Below, in pieces: positions 44,498 through 54,755 of a stretch of DNA of 64,000 nt; the stretch's first letter is position 1; every line of letters begins with the position of its first letter. Under the pieces are notes generated by a model. The model was not told the origin of the DNA. It ran no database searches and was given only the letters and a program-made list of their open reading frames with translations. Source of the stretch: Bacillus gobiensis (GTDB lineage: Bacteria > Bacillota > Bacilli > Bacillales > Bacillaceae); NCBI RefSeq assembly GCF_001278705.1, contig NZ_CP012600.1, forward strand, positions 2,356,190 to 2,420,189. Reading direction: 5' to 3'. Position numbers and translations under genes: made by a program.

Positions 44498-45727
44498 ATG
44501 GACAAAAGCTACGATCCCTTCAAATACAGCTCAGACAGTCTTGAAGATGTTGCTGAGCAGATCAGCGATGTTCTCAAATGTCCGATCACAATCGAAGACG
44601 TCAATCACAGATTGCTTGCATACAGCACCCATAGCGACTCCACAGATCCCGCAAGAATTTCAACTATTATCGGAAGAAGAGTTCCTGAGAAAGTCATTCA
44701 CAGCCTTTGGAAGGATGGCACCATTCCTGCCTTGCTTAAGAGCCAAGAACCGATCCATGTAAAAAACATTAAAGAGGTGGGTCTGGGCAATCGGGTCGCT
44801 ATATCCATTTGGAAAAACAACGAGGTGCTTGGATTTATTTGGGCACAGGAAATTAATAAGTCACTTACTTCCAATGAATTGGACCTATTAAAAAAAGCAG
44901 CCAATGCCGTTCAAAATAAATTGCTTTATTTACAAAAAGGGAAGATGAAGAAGGAAGAACGAGAGCAAGAGTTTTTTTGGAAACTCTTGACCGGCAATAC
45001 CCTTCGGCACGATGATATGGCAGATGGCTTTTATCAATTGAACAAGACGATGCCTCCGATCTATTCTGTTGTTTTGTTCAGATTTACAAAACCAATTACG
45101 GAAAAAATGGAGAAGCAGCTAAACTATTTACTAGAAACGACGCAGCTTGTACACATTTGTTTAGTGACGATCGATTATAATGAACTAATACTATTGGTAT
45201 CTCCAAAAGAAGAACAGCCTTTGAATCAAATTAAGCAATTTTTAAGAGTCATGGAAAAACAAATGATGCAAAGGTACAATATAGAACATTTTGCAATGAG
45301 CATTGGCGGTATTTACAGCGATATCTCATCTGTTCATATCGCCTATAAGGAAGCACTGGCTGTATTAAAGGTAAAGGAGCGCTATTTATCCGATGCAGAA
45401 CACCTGATGAGCTTTTCTGAATTAGGTATCTATCAATATCTTGACGTACTTGCAGAAAAACGAAAGCATAACAGGTCTCCGAACTATCCCTTATCTCAGC
45501 TGGAGAAATATGATAATGAGCATCATTCAAACCTAATTGAAACCCTTGAAACCTTTATTGATTCAGACAGTAACGTCAAAACCGCAGCAAAACAGCTTAA
45601 TGTTCATGTCAATACGCTGAACTACCGATTGAAACGCATACAAGAGATTACAGGGTTAGACCTAAAAAATGTAAATGAAAAATTTTCGATTTTACTAGAG
45701 ATTAAGATCCGAAACATGGGTTTGTGA
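44498..45727 (+). CDS. adeR: PucR-family transcriptional activator of ald (AdeR)
   Basis: 409-residue regulator. An N-terminal GAF-like sensor (residues 20-150) is followed by a middle region and a C-terminal PucR-type helix-turn-helix: VKTAAKQLNVHVNTLNYRLKRIQEITG. ATG 44498 is chosen over GTG 44489 because GGTGA precedes it. It lies immediately upstream of ald in the same direction; in B. subtilis AdeR responds to L-alanine and activates ald. The stop codon lies inside the terminator stem. Confidence 0.9.
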   Translation: MDKSYDPFKYSSDSLEDVAEQISDVLKCPITIEDVNHRLLAYSTHSDSTDPARISTIIGRRVPEKVIHSLWKDGTIPALLKSQEPIHVKNIKEVGLGNRVAISIWKNNEVLGFIWAQEINKSLTSNELDLLKKAANAVQNKLLYLQKGKMKKEEREQEFFWKLLTGNTLRHDDMADGFYQLNKTMPPIYSVVLFRFTKPITEKMEKQLNYLLETTQLVHICLVTIDYNELILLVSPKEEQPLNQIKQFLRVMEKQMMQRYNIEHFAMSIGGIYSDISSVHIAYKEALAVLKVKERYLSDAEHLMSFSELGIYQYLDVLAEKRKHNRSPNYPLSQLEKYDNEHHSNLIETLETFIDSDSNVKTAAKQLNVHVNTLNYRLKRIQEITGLDLKNVNEKFSILLEIKIRNMGL

Positions 45728-45751
45728 AATTTCACAAATCCATGTTTTTTA
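45712..45751. terminator. adeR terminator
   Basis: 18-bp arms (starting AAACATGG, ending CCATGTTT) with a single mismatch and no loop beyond the centre, followed by T run. It overlaps the last codons of adeR. Confidence 0.88.
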
Positions 45752-45856
45752 TTTTTTTATTTCGAACAAAGAAATTACGATATAAAAGAGATAAACTATA
45801 AATAACTAAAGTTTCAGAAAATTAACCTGGAAATAATAACAAGGAGGATCAATAGC

Positions 45857-46981
45857 ATGATAATAGGCGTTCCAAAAGAAATTAAAAACAACGAAAACAG
45901 AGTTGCGCTTACACCTGGAAGTGCTTCACAATTAATTGCATCAGGTCATCGTGTACTGGTTGAGCAGGACGCGGGCCTTGGAAGCGGATTTGATAATGCG
46001 GATTACATGTCTGTAGGAGCTGAGATCATTACAGAAGCAAAATCAGTTTGGGATTCTTCTGAAATGATTTTGAAAGTAAAAGAACCTCTGCAAGAGGAGT
46101 ATGTATACTTTCGGGAGAATTTAATTTTATTTACTTACCTTCATCTGGCTGCAGAGCCATCCTTAGCGAAGGCGTTAAAAGAAAAAGGTGTTACTGCGAT
46201 TGCTTATGAAACTGTCAGCGATGGCCGTTCACTGCCGCTGCTTACGCCAATGTCCGAGGTGGCCGGAAGAATGGCAGCACAAATCGGTGCGCAATTTTTA
46301 GAAAAGCCAAAAGGCGGCCGCGGAATATTGCTTGGAGGAGTCCCTGGGGTAGCAAGAGGAAAAGTGACAATTATCGGCGGTGGTGTCGTTGGAACAAACG
46401 CAGCAAAAACAGCCGTTGGACTCGGTGCCGACGTTACAATGATCGATCTTAATGCGGATCGTCTCCGCCAGCTGGATGATATTTTCGGCCATCAAATAAA
46501 AACGCTTATGTCCAACCCTGTGAATATTGCCGACAGTGTGGCAGAAGCTGATTTGTTAATCTGTGCCGTCTTAATTCCGGGAGCAAAAGCACCAACCCTC
46601 GTAACGGAAGAAATGGTTAAGCAAATGAAACAAGGTTCTGTGATTGTAGATGTGGCCATTGATCAAGGCGGCATTGTTGAAACAGTCGATCACATCACTA
46701 CCCATGATCAGCCAACCTATGAAAAGCACGGCATCCTTCATTACGCTGTAGCCAATATGCCAGGTGCCGTTCCAAGAACATCAACCGTGGCATTGACGAA
46801 TGTGACTATTCCGTATGCATTACAAATTGCAAATAAAGGAGTTAAGAATGCCATAAATGAAAACGCGGCTTTGAAATCAGGCGTCAATGTAATGAACGGA
46901 GAAATCACTTACCAAGCAGTAGCCAGAGATCTCGGATACAACTACGTCCCGGTTGATGATGCTGTTAAAAGCTTTGTATAA
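45857..46981 (+). CDS. ald: Alanine dehydrogenase
   Basis: 374-residue NAD-dependent L-alanine dehydrogenase giving pyruvate and ammonia, for alanine use and during sporulation. N-terminal [20 protein letters not shown] contains substrate-binding Arg15; Lys74-type residue lies in ILKVKEP; catalytic His in [13 protein letters not shown] site [31 protein letters not shown]. AdeR is directly upstream. The gene order adeR-ald fits substrate-induced expression. Confidence 0.96.
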   Translation: MIIGVPKEIKNNENRVALTPGSASQLIASGHRVLVEQDAGLGSGFDNADYMSVGAEIITEAKSVWDSSEMILKVKEPLQEEYVYFRENLILFTYLHLAAEPSLAKALKEKGVTAIAYETVSDGRSLPLLTPMSEVAGRMAAQIGAQFLEKPKGGRGILLGGVPGVARGKVTIIGGGVVGTNAAKTAVGLGADVTMIDLNADRLRQLDDIFGHQIKTLMSNPVNIADSVAEADLLICAVLIPGAKAPTLVTEEMVKQMKQGSVIVDVAIDQGGIVETVDHITTHDQPTYEKHGILHYAVANMPGAVPRTSTVALTNVTIPYALQIANKGVKNAINENAALKSGVNVMNGEITYQAVARDLGYNYVPVDDAVKSFV

Positions 46982-46992
46982 TTGCTAAAGAC

Positions 46993-47030
46993 AAGCGTTT
47001 CATTAGATCATTCTATTGAAACGCTTTTTT
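46993..47030 (+). terminator. ald terminator
   Basis: 10-bp arms AAGCGTTTCA/TGAAACGCTT, 14-base loop, T run. Confidence 0.88.
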
Positions 47031-47206
47031 GGCTTGCCTCTGCCCGGGCAAAAAACGATGGCCGGAATAATATATTACTAGATTTTTTTATAGTATGGTT
47101 GATTAATATGACAAAATCCGCTACAATTTTACAAGCATAAACTAATATACTGGATAATTTTTGTGATCAGTATTATATGATTGGCCATGTAAGGGGGCAA
47201 AACGAT

Positions 47207-47356
47207 ATGGCAACAGCAATTCGAATTCAACGCTATTTTTTATCCGAATACGATCGAGAAAAGCTTGAGGAAAAGGTTGCAAAAGAAAAGCCTGAATTGG
47301 AAAAATATATCCTTGAAATGGATGATGAACAATTAACCGAACTTGCGTCAAGGTAA
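47207..47356 (+). CDS. Small charged protein, 49 aa
   Basis: 49-residue soluble protein with strong AAGGGGGC RBS 8 bases before ATG 47207. It starts MATAIRIQRYFLSEYDREKL and is highly charged, with a predicted long helix and an acidic LEMDDEQLTEL near the C-terminus. No family recognised. It has its own space between the ald terminator and a further terminator, so it is probably a single-gene transcript. It lies where B. subtilis carries other genes, including the dhb siderophore operon. Confidence 0.68.
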   Translation: MATAIRIQRYFLSEYDREKLEEKVAKEKPELEKYILEMDDEQLTELASR

Positions 47357-47390
47357 AGAGATTCGCTCTTTCCTTTTTCTTATATGATTA

Positions 47391-47421
47391 AAAAAACTGC
47401 GCGGAAATAGCGCAGTTTTTT
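47391..47421. terminator. Bidirectional terminator
   Basis: 12-bp perfect arms AAAAAACTGCGC/GCGCAGTTTTTT with a 7-base loop, between the 49-aa ORF and convergent yuiE. Confidence 0.9.
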
Positions 47422-47500
47422 TATCTTCAAAGCGAAGCGCAGAAGGATATTCCAATCGGGCAGGTAGAGTCTCAACCAGTTTCCCCTTGTTAAAACGAGT

Positions 47501-49000
47501 TCATTGAAGCTTCTCAAACCTTTCTACAAAAGAAGCGAGCGTTCTTGCCATGACACCGGTTCCCCCTGCAGGACCTAAGGATGATCCGTTTTTTGTTGTC
47601 GCAGTACCTGCAATATCAAGATGCACCCAAGGAGTCTTCTCAGCAAATTCCCCGATAAAGGTTCCGGCCATAATGGCATGCCCCTCTCTGCCCGGTGAAT
47701 TATTCAAATCGGCCATCAGACTGTTTTTTACTCGTTTCTTATCCTTCTCCGTAATCGGCAATTGCCAGATCGGCTCACCACAATCTTCAGATACAGACAC
47801 AATTTGCTGGAAAAGCTTCTGGCTATTTGTCATCGCTCCCGTTATCTCCGTTCCTAAGGCGACAACCACTCCTCCTGTCAACGTAGCTACATCTATAAGC
47901 ACTGAAGCCCCATGCTGCTTTGCATAAGTAATTCCATCAGCTAACACAAGCCGTCCTTCAGCATCGGTATTTAATATTTCAACCGTTTTCCCGCTTAACG
48001 TAACAATCACGTCATCAGGCTTCATCGCACTAGAAGAGATCATATTATCTGTCGAAGGAATGACAGCCACAACATTTTGTTCTGGCTTTAATTCTCCGAT
48101 GATTTCCATAGCACCAAGGACAGAGGCTGCTCCTCCCATATCAGATTTCATCCCGACAATGCCGTCCCTCGGTTTTATGCTGTATCCACCCGTGTCAAAG
48201 GTAATTCCTTTTCCAACGAGACCGATAACATCATCCCACGTTTCTTTTCCTTGGTACTTCAATACAATCATTTTAGGAGGCTCGCTTGACCCTTGATTGA
48301 CCGCAAGCAAACCGCCCATGCCAAGCTCCTCAAGTTCTTTTTTATCCAAAACCTCATAATCGAAATGATATTTATTAGCAAGATTAATTGCATAGTCTGC
48401 TAAATCGGCTGCAGTCAGTAAATTTCCTGGAAGGTTCACAAGAGTTCTCGCGGAATTGGCACCTTTCCCGTACACGCTTCCTACTTCCAAGCTTGCTTGG
48501 ATTTCATTGAGATCCAGATCTGTATGTACAAATACGTTTTCGATTGGTTTTTCCGGTTCATTTGACTTTTGTTTATAATTCTGAATCGTGTATGTAGACC
48601 TATGAAAGGTTTCAGACAAAGCATGTGCAGCTTCTTCACCACTTACGTTCCCGGAAAGAAAGCTGTCCAGCGCCATCGTCAGTGACTGGCTATTCTTATC
48701 CTTTTGCAGCAGCCGGAATACAAGCGAAAAAGCATCGATCGTATCTTGATAAGAATAATCTGCTTCTCTCCCAAGCCCGACAAAATAAATCCGCTTGGTT
48801 TCAGTGAGCCCCAGTGTAAACAGTTTGGAGGTACTCCCCCTTTTGGAGGTAATATCGCCATCCTTTAACAGGCCGGTAATTTGACCATCCAGCAGCTCAT
48901 CCAGCTGCTTTGCCTTACCTGCCAATTGGCTCTTTTGAAATAAACCGATAACCAATGTTTCTTGGCCTTCGTGTTGAGTATCATTTATTGCATAAAACAT
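47501..49000 (-). CDS. yuiE: Cytosol leucyl aminopeptidase YuiE (M17)
   Basis: 499-residue two-metal M17 aminopeptidase, in B. subtilis 500. The C-terminal catalytic domain has [28 protein letters not shown] and the signature [13 protein letters not shown] (about residues 342-354), which provide metal ligands and the catalytic Arg. The N-terminal third is the regulatory/oligomerisation domain. ATG 49000 has GGAGTG. Hydrolyses N-terminal Leu and similar residues in the cytoplasm. Single-gene unit divergent from yuiD. Confidence 0.95.
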   Translation of the reverse strand: MFYAINDTQHEGQETLVIGLFQKSQLAGKAKQLDELLDGQITGLLKDGDITSKRGSTSKLFTLGLTETKRIYFVGLGREADYSYQDTIDAFSLVFRLLQKDKNSQSLTMALDSFLSGNVSGEEAAHALSETFHRSTYTIQNYKQKSNEPEKPIENVFVHTDLDLNEIQASLEVGSVYGKGANSARTLVNLPGNLLTAADLADYAINLANKYHFDYEVLDKKELEELGMGGLLAVNQGSSEPPKMIVLKYQGKETWDDVIGLVGKGITFDTGGYSIKPRDGIVGMKSDMGGAASVLGAMEIIGELKPEQNVVAVIPSTDNMISSSAMKPDDVIVTLSGKTVEILNTDAEGRLVLADGITYAKQHGASVLIDVATLTGGVVVALGTEITGAMTNSQKLFQQIVSVSEDCGEPIWQLPITEKDKKRVKNSLMADLNNSPGREGHAIMAGTFIGEFAEKTPWVHLDIAGTATTKNGSSLGPAGGTGVMARTLASFVERFEKLQ

Positions 49001-49182
49001 TTGGAATCACTCCTTTAGTTTATAAGGAAGAATGGTATAATAAAAATGATAAATCAGCATGGATTTTTGCTGCTTTCTGTTTATTTTACCAGTTCCTATT
49101 ATAGGTGACCAATTCGTATGATTTTTCAGGTGCAGCAAGTTAATTATTAAATGATATATAGAGAAAGGATGTACGAAAGCAT

Positions 49183-49659
49183 TTGGAATTATTGACAAAT
49201 TTCCCTCTAGTAGCAAGCCTGGTCGCGATACTATTCGCGCAATTCGTAAAGGTGCCCATTCAATTTATTGCCACAAGAAAAATTGACTGGAAGCTGGTCA
49301 CCAGTACAGGAGGAATGCCGAGCTCCCATTCAGCTGCTGTAACAGCCTTAACAACCGGGGTTGCAATCGAGCAGGGGCTTAATTCTCCATTATTTGCTGT
49401 GGCGACTATTTTTGCCGTCATAACGATGTTTGACGCGACAGGTGTAAGAAGGCACGCCGGTGAACAAGCAACCGCAATTAATAAATTAATCTTTGACTTC
49501 AACAGATTTGTCAGTGAAGCAAAGGATTTTCCTAATGCTGGAGAAGATGAAAAGCAAAAGAAATTAAAAGAATTATTAGGGCATCAGCCGATCGAAGTTT
49601 TTTTTGGAGGGTTAACCGGAATCGCCTTGGCACTTATATTAAATTTTTATTTTAACTAA
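49183..49659 (+). CDS. yuiD: YuiD membrane protein (divergent PAP2 / DUF212 family)
   Basis: 158-residue integral membrane protein of the DUF212 family, distantly related to PAP2/vanadium haloperoxidase phosphatases. The block STGGMPSSHSAAVTALTTGVA (residues 38-58) is the PSxH-type phosphatase motif; the remainder has about four membrane segments. Start TTG 49183 with AAAGGATG somewhat distant, so another start cannot be excluded. Predicted lipid phosphatase role is unproven. Confidence 0.88.
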   Translation: MELLTNFPLVASLVAILFAQFVKVPIQFIATRKIDWKLVTSTGGMPSSHSAAVTALTTGVAIEQGLNSPLFAVATIFAVITMFDATGVRRHAGEQATAINKLIFDFNRFVSEAKDFPNAGEDEKQKKLKELLGHQPIEVFFGGLTGIALALILNFYFN

Positions 49660-49678
49660 AGTGATTCCTTAGCGCGAA

Positions 49679-49716
49679 ACGGGCAGCTATCCCCTTTTTT
49701 GGGGATGACTGCCCGT
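49679..49716. terminator. Terminator between yuiD and yuiC
   Basis: Long stem ACGGGCAG..ATCCCC / GGGGAT..CTGCCCGT with a six-T loop, between convergent genes. Confidence 0.8.
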
Positions 49717-49734
49717 AAAATCATAAGATAATCT

Positions 49735-50412
49735 TTATTTCTTTTCAATTTTGTTTTGGTCTCTTAACACTTGTAAAGTTTTATCTTCGTTCAGCCGTGT
49801 TAATGTCTCTTCATCCAATTTACCGCTTCCTTTTCTTACAACAATTACATCGACAGTTTTTTTGCCCCATTTGTCATAAACGTCATCCACCGTTTCAAAG
49901 TAAAGGTCAAGACGATGTCCCTTGATTGCTGAACCGGTATCTGCAACTACTCCGTAGCCGTAGCCTGGAATGAAAAGAATCGTCCCTATCGGAAAAATGG
50001 ATGGGTCAGCAGCTACCGTTGAAAATATATCCCTTTTTACTTTTACCCCTGAGTATGTAATGCCATATTGAGGGTGATTGGTATTCTTCCCAGTCGATTC
50101 AACTCCTGCTGTATATCCCGTCGCTACGACTTTCTGCTTGGGATACTTACTCAAGTCAAAAGCTTCGAGCTTTTTTGATGCCGCTTTAGCGTCTTCTTGA
50201 GCAGCGAATACTTGCGTTTCTGCAGCTTCCCCTGTGTTAAATTTTTTAAACATGATTCCCACTTGCTTAATAGATAGCTCCTGCTGTTCTTTTATCCATT
50301 TTGATAAATCCTTGGCTTCTACCCCAGATACGGCAAAGAAAGTCGTCATTGCGGCCAAAAGAAACAAACTGAGCATCATTGTCCGTTTTGCTAATTGAAT
50401 TGTATTTTTCAT
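49735..50412 (-). CDS. yuiC: 3D-domain cell-wall lytic protein YuiC
   Basis: 225-residue secreted protein. N-terminal signal peptide (residues 1-33, cleaved after SGVEA), a linker helix rich in Glu/Lys/Ala, then a 3D (Asp-Asp-Asp) domain related to the MltA/resuscitation (Sps) murein lytic transglycosylases: [20 protein letters not shown] and the acidic core [17 protein letters not shown]. Start ATG 50412 has GGGAGGAG; the longer frame is rejected. Expected to act on peptidoglycan outside the membrane. Confidence 0.9.
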   Translation of the reverse strand: MKNTIQLAKRTMMLSLFLLAAMTTFFAVSGVEAKDLSKWIKEQQELSIKQVGIMFKKFNTGEAAETQVFAAQEDAKAASKKLEAFDLSKYPKQKVVATGYTAGVESTGKNTNHPQYGITYSGVKVKRDIFSTVAADPSIFPIGTILFIPGYGYGVVADTGSAIKGHRLDLYFETVDDVYDKWGKKTVDVIVVRKGSGKLDEETLTRLNEDKTLQVLRDQNKIEKK

Positions 50413-50518
50413 TTTTTCTCTCCTCCCATCTACTATTCGTTTCCAGATAAGAGAAAAAATATTCAAAAAATACACATCACAGTGAAATACAAAAAAACCT
50501 TCTTCAAACTGAAGAAAG

Positions 50519-50839
50519 CTAAAACATTTGATATCCCCTTTTTCTCAACGACTTTATAGCTATCCCTGACATGACAGCTCCGATCAGTCCGCTCGTTAAT
50601 ATTAATACGTCCGCTGCGGCTAATGATCCAAATTTCACAATAAGATTTGGAAAAGATTCTAACGGTGTCCGCACGAAATCAATCAGCTTTTGATCATTAA
50701 TAATGAATGCGCATACAATTGGATAGATAAGAGCCATAATCCACGACATTCTGAGCAGCATATTTAGTAAAAAGCCAATTCCAAAAAATAACACAAAAAA
50801 TAAAACGACTGAAATCAGTACAACCGGTAAACTAATCAC
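50519..50839 (-). CDS. yuiB: YuiB membrane protein
   Basis: 106-residue membrane protein with three hydrophobic segments (residues 5-25, 32-48, 75-95). RBS AGGGAG. Sits between yuiA and yuiC as in B. subtilis. Function unknown. Confidence 0.85.
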   Translation of the reverse strand: MISLPVVLISVVLFFVLFFGIGFLLNMLLRMSWIMALIYPIVCAFIINDQKLIDFVRTPLESFPNLIVKFGSLAAADVLILTSGLIGAVMSGIAIKSLRKRGYQMF

Positions 50840-50902
50840 TTTTCTTCTCCCTCCCCACGTTAAGTGTACACAGAAGGCATAATGGGAGTCAATGTACTGT
50901 GA

Positions 50903-51028
50903 TTAATGAATTTCACCGGTGCCCTTGCAATGATTACACGTTTCAGATCCGCCAAGCAGGAGCTGAAAATATCCGTTCCCAGAACAGTAAATACATGGTT
51001 TTGATTCAGACTTTGAATTTGATTTCAT
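50903..51028 (-). CDS. yuiA: YuiA, DnaJ-type zinc-finger miniprotein
   Basis: 41-residue protein found by translating the gap. It carries two CxxC halves, CIYCSGNGYF and CNHCKGTGEI, the CXXCXGXG pattern of the DnaJ zinc finger, so it should bind one zinc ion. ATG 51028 follows AGAGGAG. Position and motif match B. subtilis YuiA (47 aa). Function unknown. Confidence 0.88.
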   Translation of the reverse strand: MKSNSKSESKPCIYCSGNGYFQLLLGGSETCNHCKGTGEIH

Positions 51029-51270
51029 AATTACTCCTCTTATTAGAATTTTCTGATAATATATCATACTCTCGCTTTCTGAACAAAGTTAGAAAATGTA
51101 ACATTAAATCTCATGAGAGCGCAAACATATATGATTTTCTCCTTCGTTCTTATATTTTCTTAGATTTTTGTGATTTTGTGATGCTGGTTATTGTTATAAT
51201 ATCTTTTCTATTTCAGCACAGATTTTTCAAGACTCTTGCCTCAAGCGAAGAAATTAAGGTTTACTTAAAT

Positions 51271-51301
51271 AAAAAAAGCCTGCGGAAATGCAGACTTTTT
51301 T
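51271..51301 (-). terminator. yumB terminator
   Basis: 11-bp arms with one mismatch (AAAGCCTGC/GCAGACTTT) and T run on the minus strand. The upstream gap to yuiA (51029-51270) shows no further gene. Confidence 0.85.
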
Positions 51302-52514
51302 AGAAAAATTTAAATTTCCCTTTTTTAAGAACAAGCCCTGGACCGCCAACTAAAAATAGCGACCGGTTGTCGATGACTTTTTTCATAATAGAAGCTTTTG
51401 TCCCTGTTAAATTCTTGCCGTAGACAACACCAACTGCATTGTGTTCGCCTAACGATGCAACGGTTCCCTTAATATCCGGCGTAAATTCCTCCAGATTGTC
51501 TTGGCCGCGAATCAGCCTTCCAATATTTTTTGCGCAAGTCACCCCTTGCTGCATAGCAATTTGGGCCGTTGGCGGATATGGCCGGTTATTTTCTTCATTT
51601 ATAATTAAAGAGCAATCCCCAATAATGAATACGTCATCGTGCCCCTCGACAAGAAGATGAGGGTTTACCTTCACACGGCCACGGTTATTTTCAAACCCTG
51701 CCTCTTCCACAATACTGTTCCCGCGGACTCCGGCAGCCCAGACGACTGTGCCAGCTTTAATTTCTTCCTGCTTATCATCTTTGCTGACGATAATTCCATC
51801 CGGGGTGCATTCTTTAATCGCCGTTCCAATTTTAAATTCTACCCCTTTGCCTTCTAAATAGTTAACTGCATAATCAACAAGGCCTGGATCAAAACCAGGA
51901 AGAACTGTAGGAGCTGCTTCAACGCAAATGATTCGGACATTTTTTTGGTCAATATCGTATTCTCGGCAGAGCTCTGGAACACGATTGCAAAGCTCTCCTA
52001 AAAATTCAATTCCTGTAAAACCTGCTCCTCCTACAATAATGGATAATCGCTCTTTCTTTTTTTCTGCGTCATTGTTGAAAGTGGCGAATTGATATTCAAT
52101 ATGCTCACGAAGCTGCCTTGCGCCGTTAATATTTGAAATAGAGAAAGCGTATTCTTTTAAACCCGCAATTCCAAAGGTTTCAGGCATAGCTCCAAGAGCA
52201 ATCACAAGGTAATCATACTCAAGCTCTCCGTTTGATAAGGTTACTTTCTTTTCGTTGATATTGATTCCGGTTACCGTATCCTGCACAAAATTGATCCGGG
52301 AAGTATTGATTACGCTTTTAATTTCATAACGGCACCGATCGTGATGAAGCGTACCAGCACACGCTTCATGGAGCCATGTTGTTTCATAATGGTAATTGTG
52401 TTTATTAACCAAAGTAATTTCCGCTTCATTTACACCTACATGCTTTGTCAGGCGTGTAACAGTCATTAATCCGCCGTAACCGGCACCTAATACCACAACT
52501 TTGGGTTTTTTCAA
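51300..52514 (-). CDS. yumB: Type II NADH dehydrogenase-like flavoprotein YumB
   Basis: 404-residue FAD/NAD(P) pyridine nucleotide-disulfide oxidoreductase of the NDH-2 class. FAD site [14 protein letters not shown] at the N-terminus, second Rossmann site [17 protein letters not shown] near residue 165, [10 protein letters not shown] and the FAD-contact block FIIGDCS. The C-terminal KKGKFKFF could be a membrane-facing tail. TTG 52514 gives [12 protein letters not shown], the usual family start, 10 bases after AAAGGTGG; GTG 52529 is possible. Oxidises NADH, probably reducing menaquinone. Confidence 0.92.
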   Translation of the reverse strand: MKKPKVVVLGAGYGGLMTVTRLTKHVGVNEAEITLVNKHNYHYETTWLHEACAGTLHHDRCRYEIKSVINTSRINFVQDTVTGININEKKVTLSNGELEYDYLVIALGAMPETFGIAGLKEYAFSISNINGARQLREHIEYQFATFNNDAEKKKERLSIIVGGAGFTGIEFLGELCNRVPELCREYDIDQKNVRIICVEAAPTVLPGFDPGLVDYAVNYLEGKGVEFKIGTAIKECTPDGIIVSKDDKQEEIKAGTVVWAAGVRGNSIVEEAGFENNRGRVKVNPHLLVEGHDDVFIIGDCSLIINEENNRPYPPTAQIAMQQGVTCAKNIGRLIRGQDNLEEFTPDIKGTVASLGEHNAVGVVYGKNLTGTKASIMKKVIDNRSLFLVGGPGLVLKKGKFKFF

Positions 52515-52529
52515 AGGGATCACATCCAC

Positions 52530-52798
52530 CTTTACGTAATTTATTGTCTAGATGTTTTGATTACTTATATCTTCCACGACTTAATAATATTTTATGAATA
52601 ATTAGGATGAAAACTTTGTTAAAAACTTCACTTTAAAAATTGTGCAATGATTATTATGAGAAATTAGTATACAGCTACCTTTCCATCATATCCATTTCTG
52701 TTTCGATTATCAAGATCATTTAAACACTGTGATTCCCAGCTTTTTAAGTGCTTCCAATAGTTATCTCTGTAGTCTTTAAAAGCTCTATGTGTTATTAT
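52530..52798. other. Intergenic stretch between divergent yumB and yumC
   Basis: About 300 AT-rich bases with divergent promoters expected. No ORF or hairpin of note. The right end carries the Fur-box-like site described separately. Confidence 0.5.
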
Positions 52799-52813
52799 TA
52801 AGAATAATTATCA
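52799..52813. promoter_or_regulatory. Fur-box-like operator before yumC
   Basis: TAAGAATAATTATCA fits the 7-1-7 Fur pattern TGATAATNATTATCA at 12 of 14 defined positions. It ends six bases before the AGGAGG of yumC, where bound repressor would block transcription. Confidence 0.6.
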
Positions 52814-52832
52814 ATTACAGGAGGCTTTTTTC

Positions 52833-53831
52833 ATGCGTGAAGATACAAAGATATATGACATTACAATTATCGGGGGAGGACCGGTCGGCCTATTTACCGC
52901 GTTTTATGGCGGAATGAGGCAGGCAAGCGTTAAAATTATCGAAAGCTTGCCTCAGCTTGGCGGACAGCTATCTGCGCTTTATCCCGAAAAATATATATAT
53001 GATGTAGCAGGCTTTCCTAAAATCAGTGCCCAGAATCTCGTTAACAACTTAAAGGAACAAATGGAGAAATTCGAGCAAACAGTGTGCTTGGATCAAGCGG
53101 TAGAAACTGTGGAAAAGCAAGCAGACGGTGTGTTCAAGCTAGTGACGAACGAAGAAACCCACTATACAAAAACCATTATCATTACAGCTGGAAACGGTGC
53201 GTTCAAACCACGTAAATTAGAGCTGGAAAATGCAGAGCAATTTGAAAAAACAAATCTGCATTACTTCGTAGATGACATGAACAAGTTTGCCGGCCGTCGA
53301 GTAGCCGTTTTGGGCGGTGGTGATTCTGCAGTTGATTGGGCGCTTATGCTTGAACCTATTGCAAAAGAGGTATCAATTATTCACAGACGCGATAAATTCC
53401 GTGCTCATGAGCATAGTGTAGAAAACCTGCACAATAGCAAAGTGAACGTGCTTACTCCGTTTGTTCCTTCTGAAATCGTTGGCACTGATACGATCGAACA
53501 GCTAGTGATTGAAGAGGTGAAAGGAGAACGCAAGGAAGTTCTTGATGTAGATGATGTCATTTGTAACTTTGGATTTATCTCTTCCCTCGGTCCAATTAAG
53601 AGCTGGGGCTTAAATATTGAAAAGAATTCTATTGTTGTGGACAGCACGATGAAAACCAATATTGATGGCATCTATGCGGCTGGTGATATTTGCACTTACG
53701 AAGGAAAGGTGAAACTCATTGCTAGCGGTTTTGGCGAAGCGCCAACTGCCGTTAATAATGCCAAAGCCTATATGGATCCGAAAGCGCGCGTACAGCCGCT
53801 TCACAGCACAAGCCTTTTTGATAATAAGTAA
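52833..53831 (+). CDS. yumC: Ferredoxin/flavodoxin-NADP+ reductase (thioredoxin-reductase type) YumC
   Basis: 332-residue TrxR-like ferredoxin-NADP+ reductase, the YumC/TrxR-type FNR of Bacillus. FAD site [20 protein letters not shown] site [15 protein letters not shown] near residue 160; FAD C-terminal block [23 protein letters not shown]. It lacks the thioredoxin reductase CxxC redox pair, as expected for FNR. RBS AGGAGG, start ATG 52833. A Fur-box-like site in front suggests iron-dependent control, fitting a role in supplying electrons to flavodoxin or iron-release enzymes. Confidence 0.94.
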   Translation: MREDTKIYDITIIGGGPVGLFTAFYGGMRQASVKIIESLPQLGGQLSALYPEKYIYDVAGFPKISAQNLVNNLKEQMEKFEQTVCLDQAVETVEKQADGVFKLVTNEETHYTKTIIITAGNGAFKPRKLELENAEQFEKTNLHYFVDDMNKFAGRRVAVLGGGDSAVDWALMLEPIAKEVSIIHRRDKFRAHEHSVENLHNSKVNVLTPFVPSEIVGTDTIEQLVIEEVKGERKEVLDVDDVICNFGFISSLGPIKSWGLNIEKNSIVVDSTMKTNIDGIYAAGDICTYEGKVKLIASGFGEAPTAVNNAKAYMDPKARVQPLHSTSLFDNK

Positions 53832-53838
53832 TACGAAA

Positions 53839-53861
53839 AGAACCGGCTAACAACCGGTTCT
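53839..53861 (+). terminator. yumC terminator
   Basis: 8-bp arms AGAACCGG/CCGGTTCT with a 7-base loop followed by a T-rich tract. Confidence 0.8.
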
Positions 53862-53874
53862 CTTTCTGTTTTGT

Positions 53875-54078
53875 CTAAAAAATGCCTATATATGCATTAA
53901 GTACTCCAAGAATCATTGCGATCAGCAATATAACTACAATACTTGCTACAATCAAAATGATACGATCCTTGATTTTTTCCGGTTTCGGGAGAGGATTCTC
54001 ACAGCCGCATTCCGGACAAACGGATGAGCGATATGGGATCAAGGCATTGCATTTTCTGCAGTTTATTTTTTCTTCCAT
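53875..54078 (-). CDS. Zinc-ribbon membrane protein, 67 aa
   Basis: N-terminal zinc ribbon with two CxxC pairs (CRKC and CPEC, the latter extended to CGC) followed by a single membrane segment (IILIVASIVVILLIAMILGVL). The ribbon would be cytoplasmic. It occupies the yuzG area of B. subtilis but is longer (YuzG 46 aa), so no symbol is given. Function unknown. Confidence 0.78.
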   Translation of the reverse strand: MEEKINCRKCNALIPYRSSVCPECGCENPLPKPEKIKDRIILIVASIVVILLIAMILGVLNAYIGIF

Positions 54079-54228
54079 TGGTTTACCTCATTTCGGTGTC
54101 AGCGTACGACAGACGCCTCGACTGCATACGTACAGATCGAGATCATCTTATCAATGTATACCTTGTCTCATGTTAATCAACCTGCTCTTATATTTCAAGC
54201 AAGATCAAGTATTGAGGAAAAAGTCGAA

Positions 54229-54258
54229 GCGCCTCTTACGTTATACGTCAAGAAGCGC
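54229..54258. repeat. Imperfect hairpin downstream of yutM
   Basis: Arms GCGCCTCTTACG and CGTCAAGAAGCGC pair with one mismatch and one bulge around a 5-base loop. On the minus strand it is followed by T-rich sequence, so it could end yutM transcription. Confidence 0.4.
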
Positions 54259-54291
54259 ATTAAAAGACATGAGTTTATTTGATTTGCCCCT

Positions 54292-54319
54292 TCTTAGCTG
54301 CCAGCAACCTGCTAAGAAC
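54292..54319. repeat. Inverted repeat at the end of yutM
   Basis: 8-bp perfect arms TTCTTAGC/GCTAAGAA, 12-base loop, directly after the yutM stop. Between this and the zinc-ribbon gene no ORF was recognised. Confidence 0.4.
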
Positions 54320-54682
54320 CTAACACTCTTCCGGTGTACCTTCGTTTTTCGCCGTCCTGAATGAGGAGCCACATCCACAGGAAGCGATCGCATTTGGATT
54401 GTCGATGGTGAATCCGCCGCCCATCATCGATTGTTTGTAATCAATAATTGTTCCGGTCATGATGTCCATGCTCTCATTGTCGACAAGAACAGTGATCCCG
54501 TGTTGATCAAATTTTGTATCATTTTCATTTTTTTCGTGTTCAAAGCCCATGCCGTAGGAAAGTCCGCTGCAGCCTCCTCCTTTGACTCCGACTCTCAAAA
54601 AAGCATTTTCTTCTTCATGCTCTTTCATCATATCTTTTATGTGAAAAGCTGCTGCTTCGGTAATCGTTACAGGTGTATTCAT
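54320..54682 (-). CDS. yutM: A-type iron-sulfur carrier YutM (IscA/HesB family)
   Basis: 120-residue A-type Fe-S scaffold/carrier, the length of B. subtilis YutM. The three conserved cysteines are in KGGGCSGLSY (near residue 40) and SCGCGSSF (near 105-107); it passes clusters to apo-enzymes. ATG 54682 has AAGGAGG 8 bases upstream, preferred over the GTG one codon earlier. Confidence 0.93.
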   Translation of the reverse strand: MNTPVTITEAAAFHIKDMMKEHEEENAFLRVGVKGGGCSGLSYGMGFEHEKNENDTKFDQHGITVLVDNESMDIMTGTIIDYKQSMMGGGFTIDNPNAIASCGCGSSFRTAKNEGTPEEC

Positions 54683-54755
54683 CACGTATTCCTCCTTATC
54701 TTTCGTTAGTTTTATTATACCAATATCGTCTCAATTCTTAAAATGGTTCGATCGC

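Noticed and set aside
53882..54364. 160-aa + strand frame over the zinc-ribbon gene and yutM end
   Set aside because: Antisense to two real genes and without a plausible RBS or domain.
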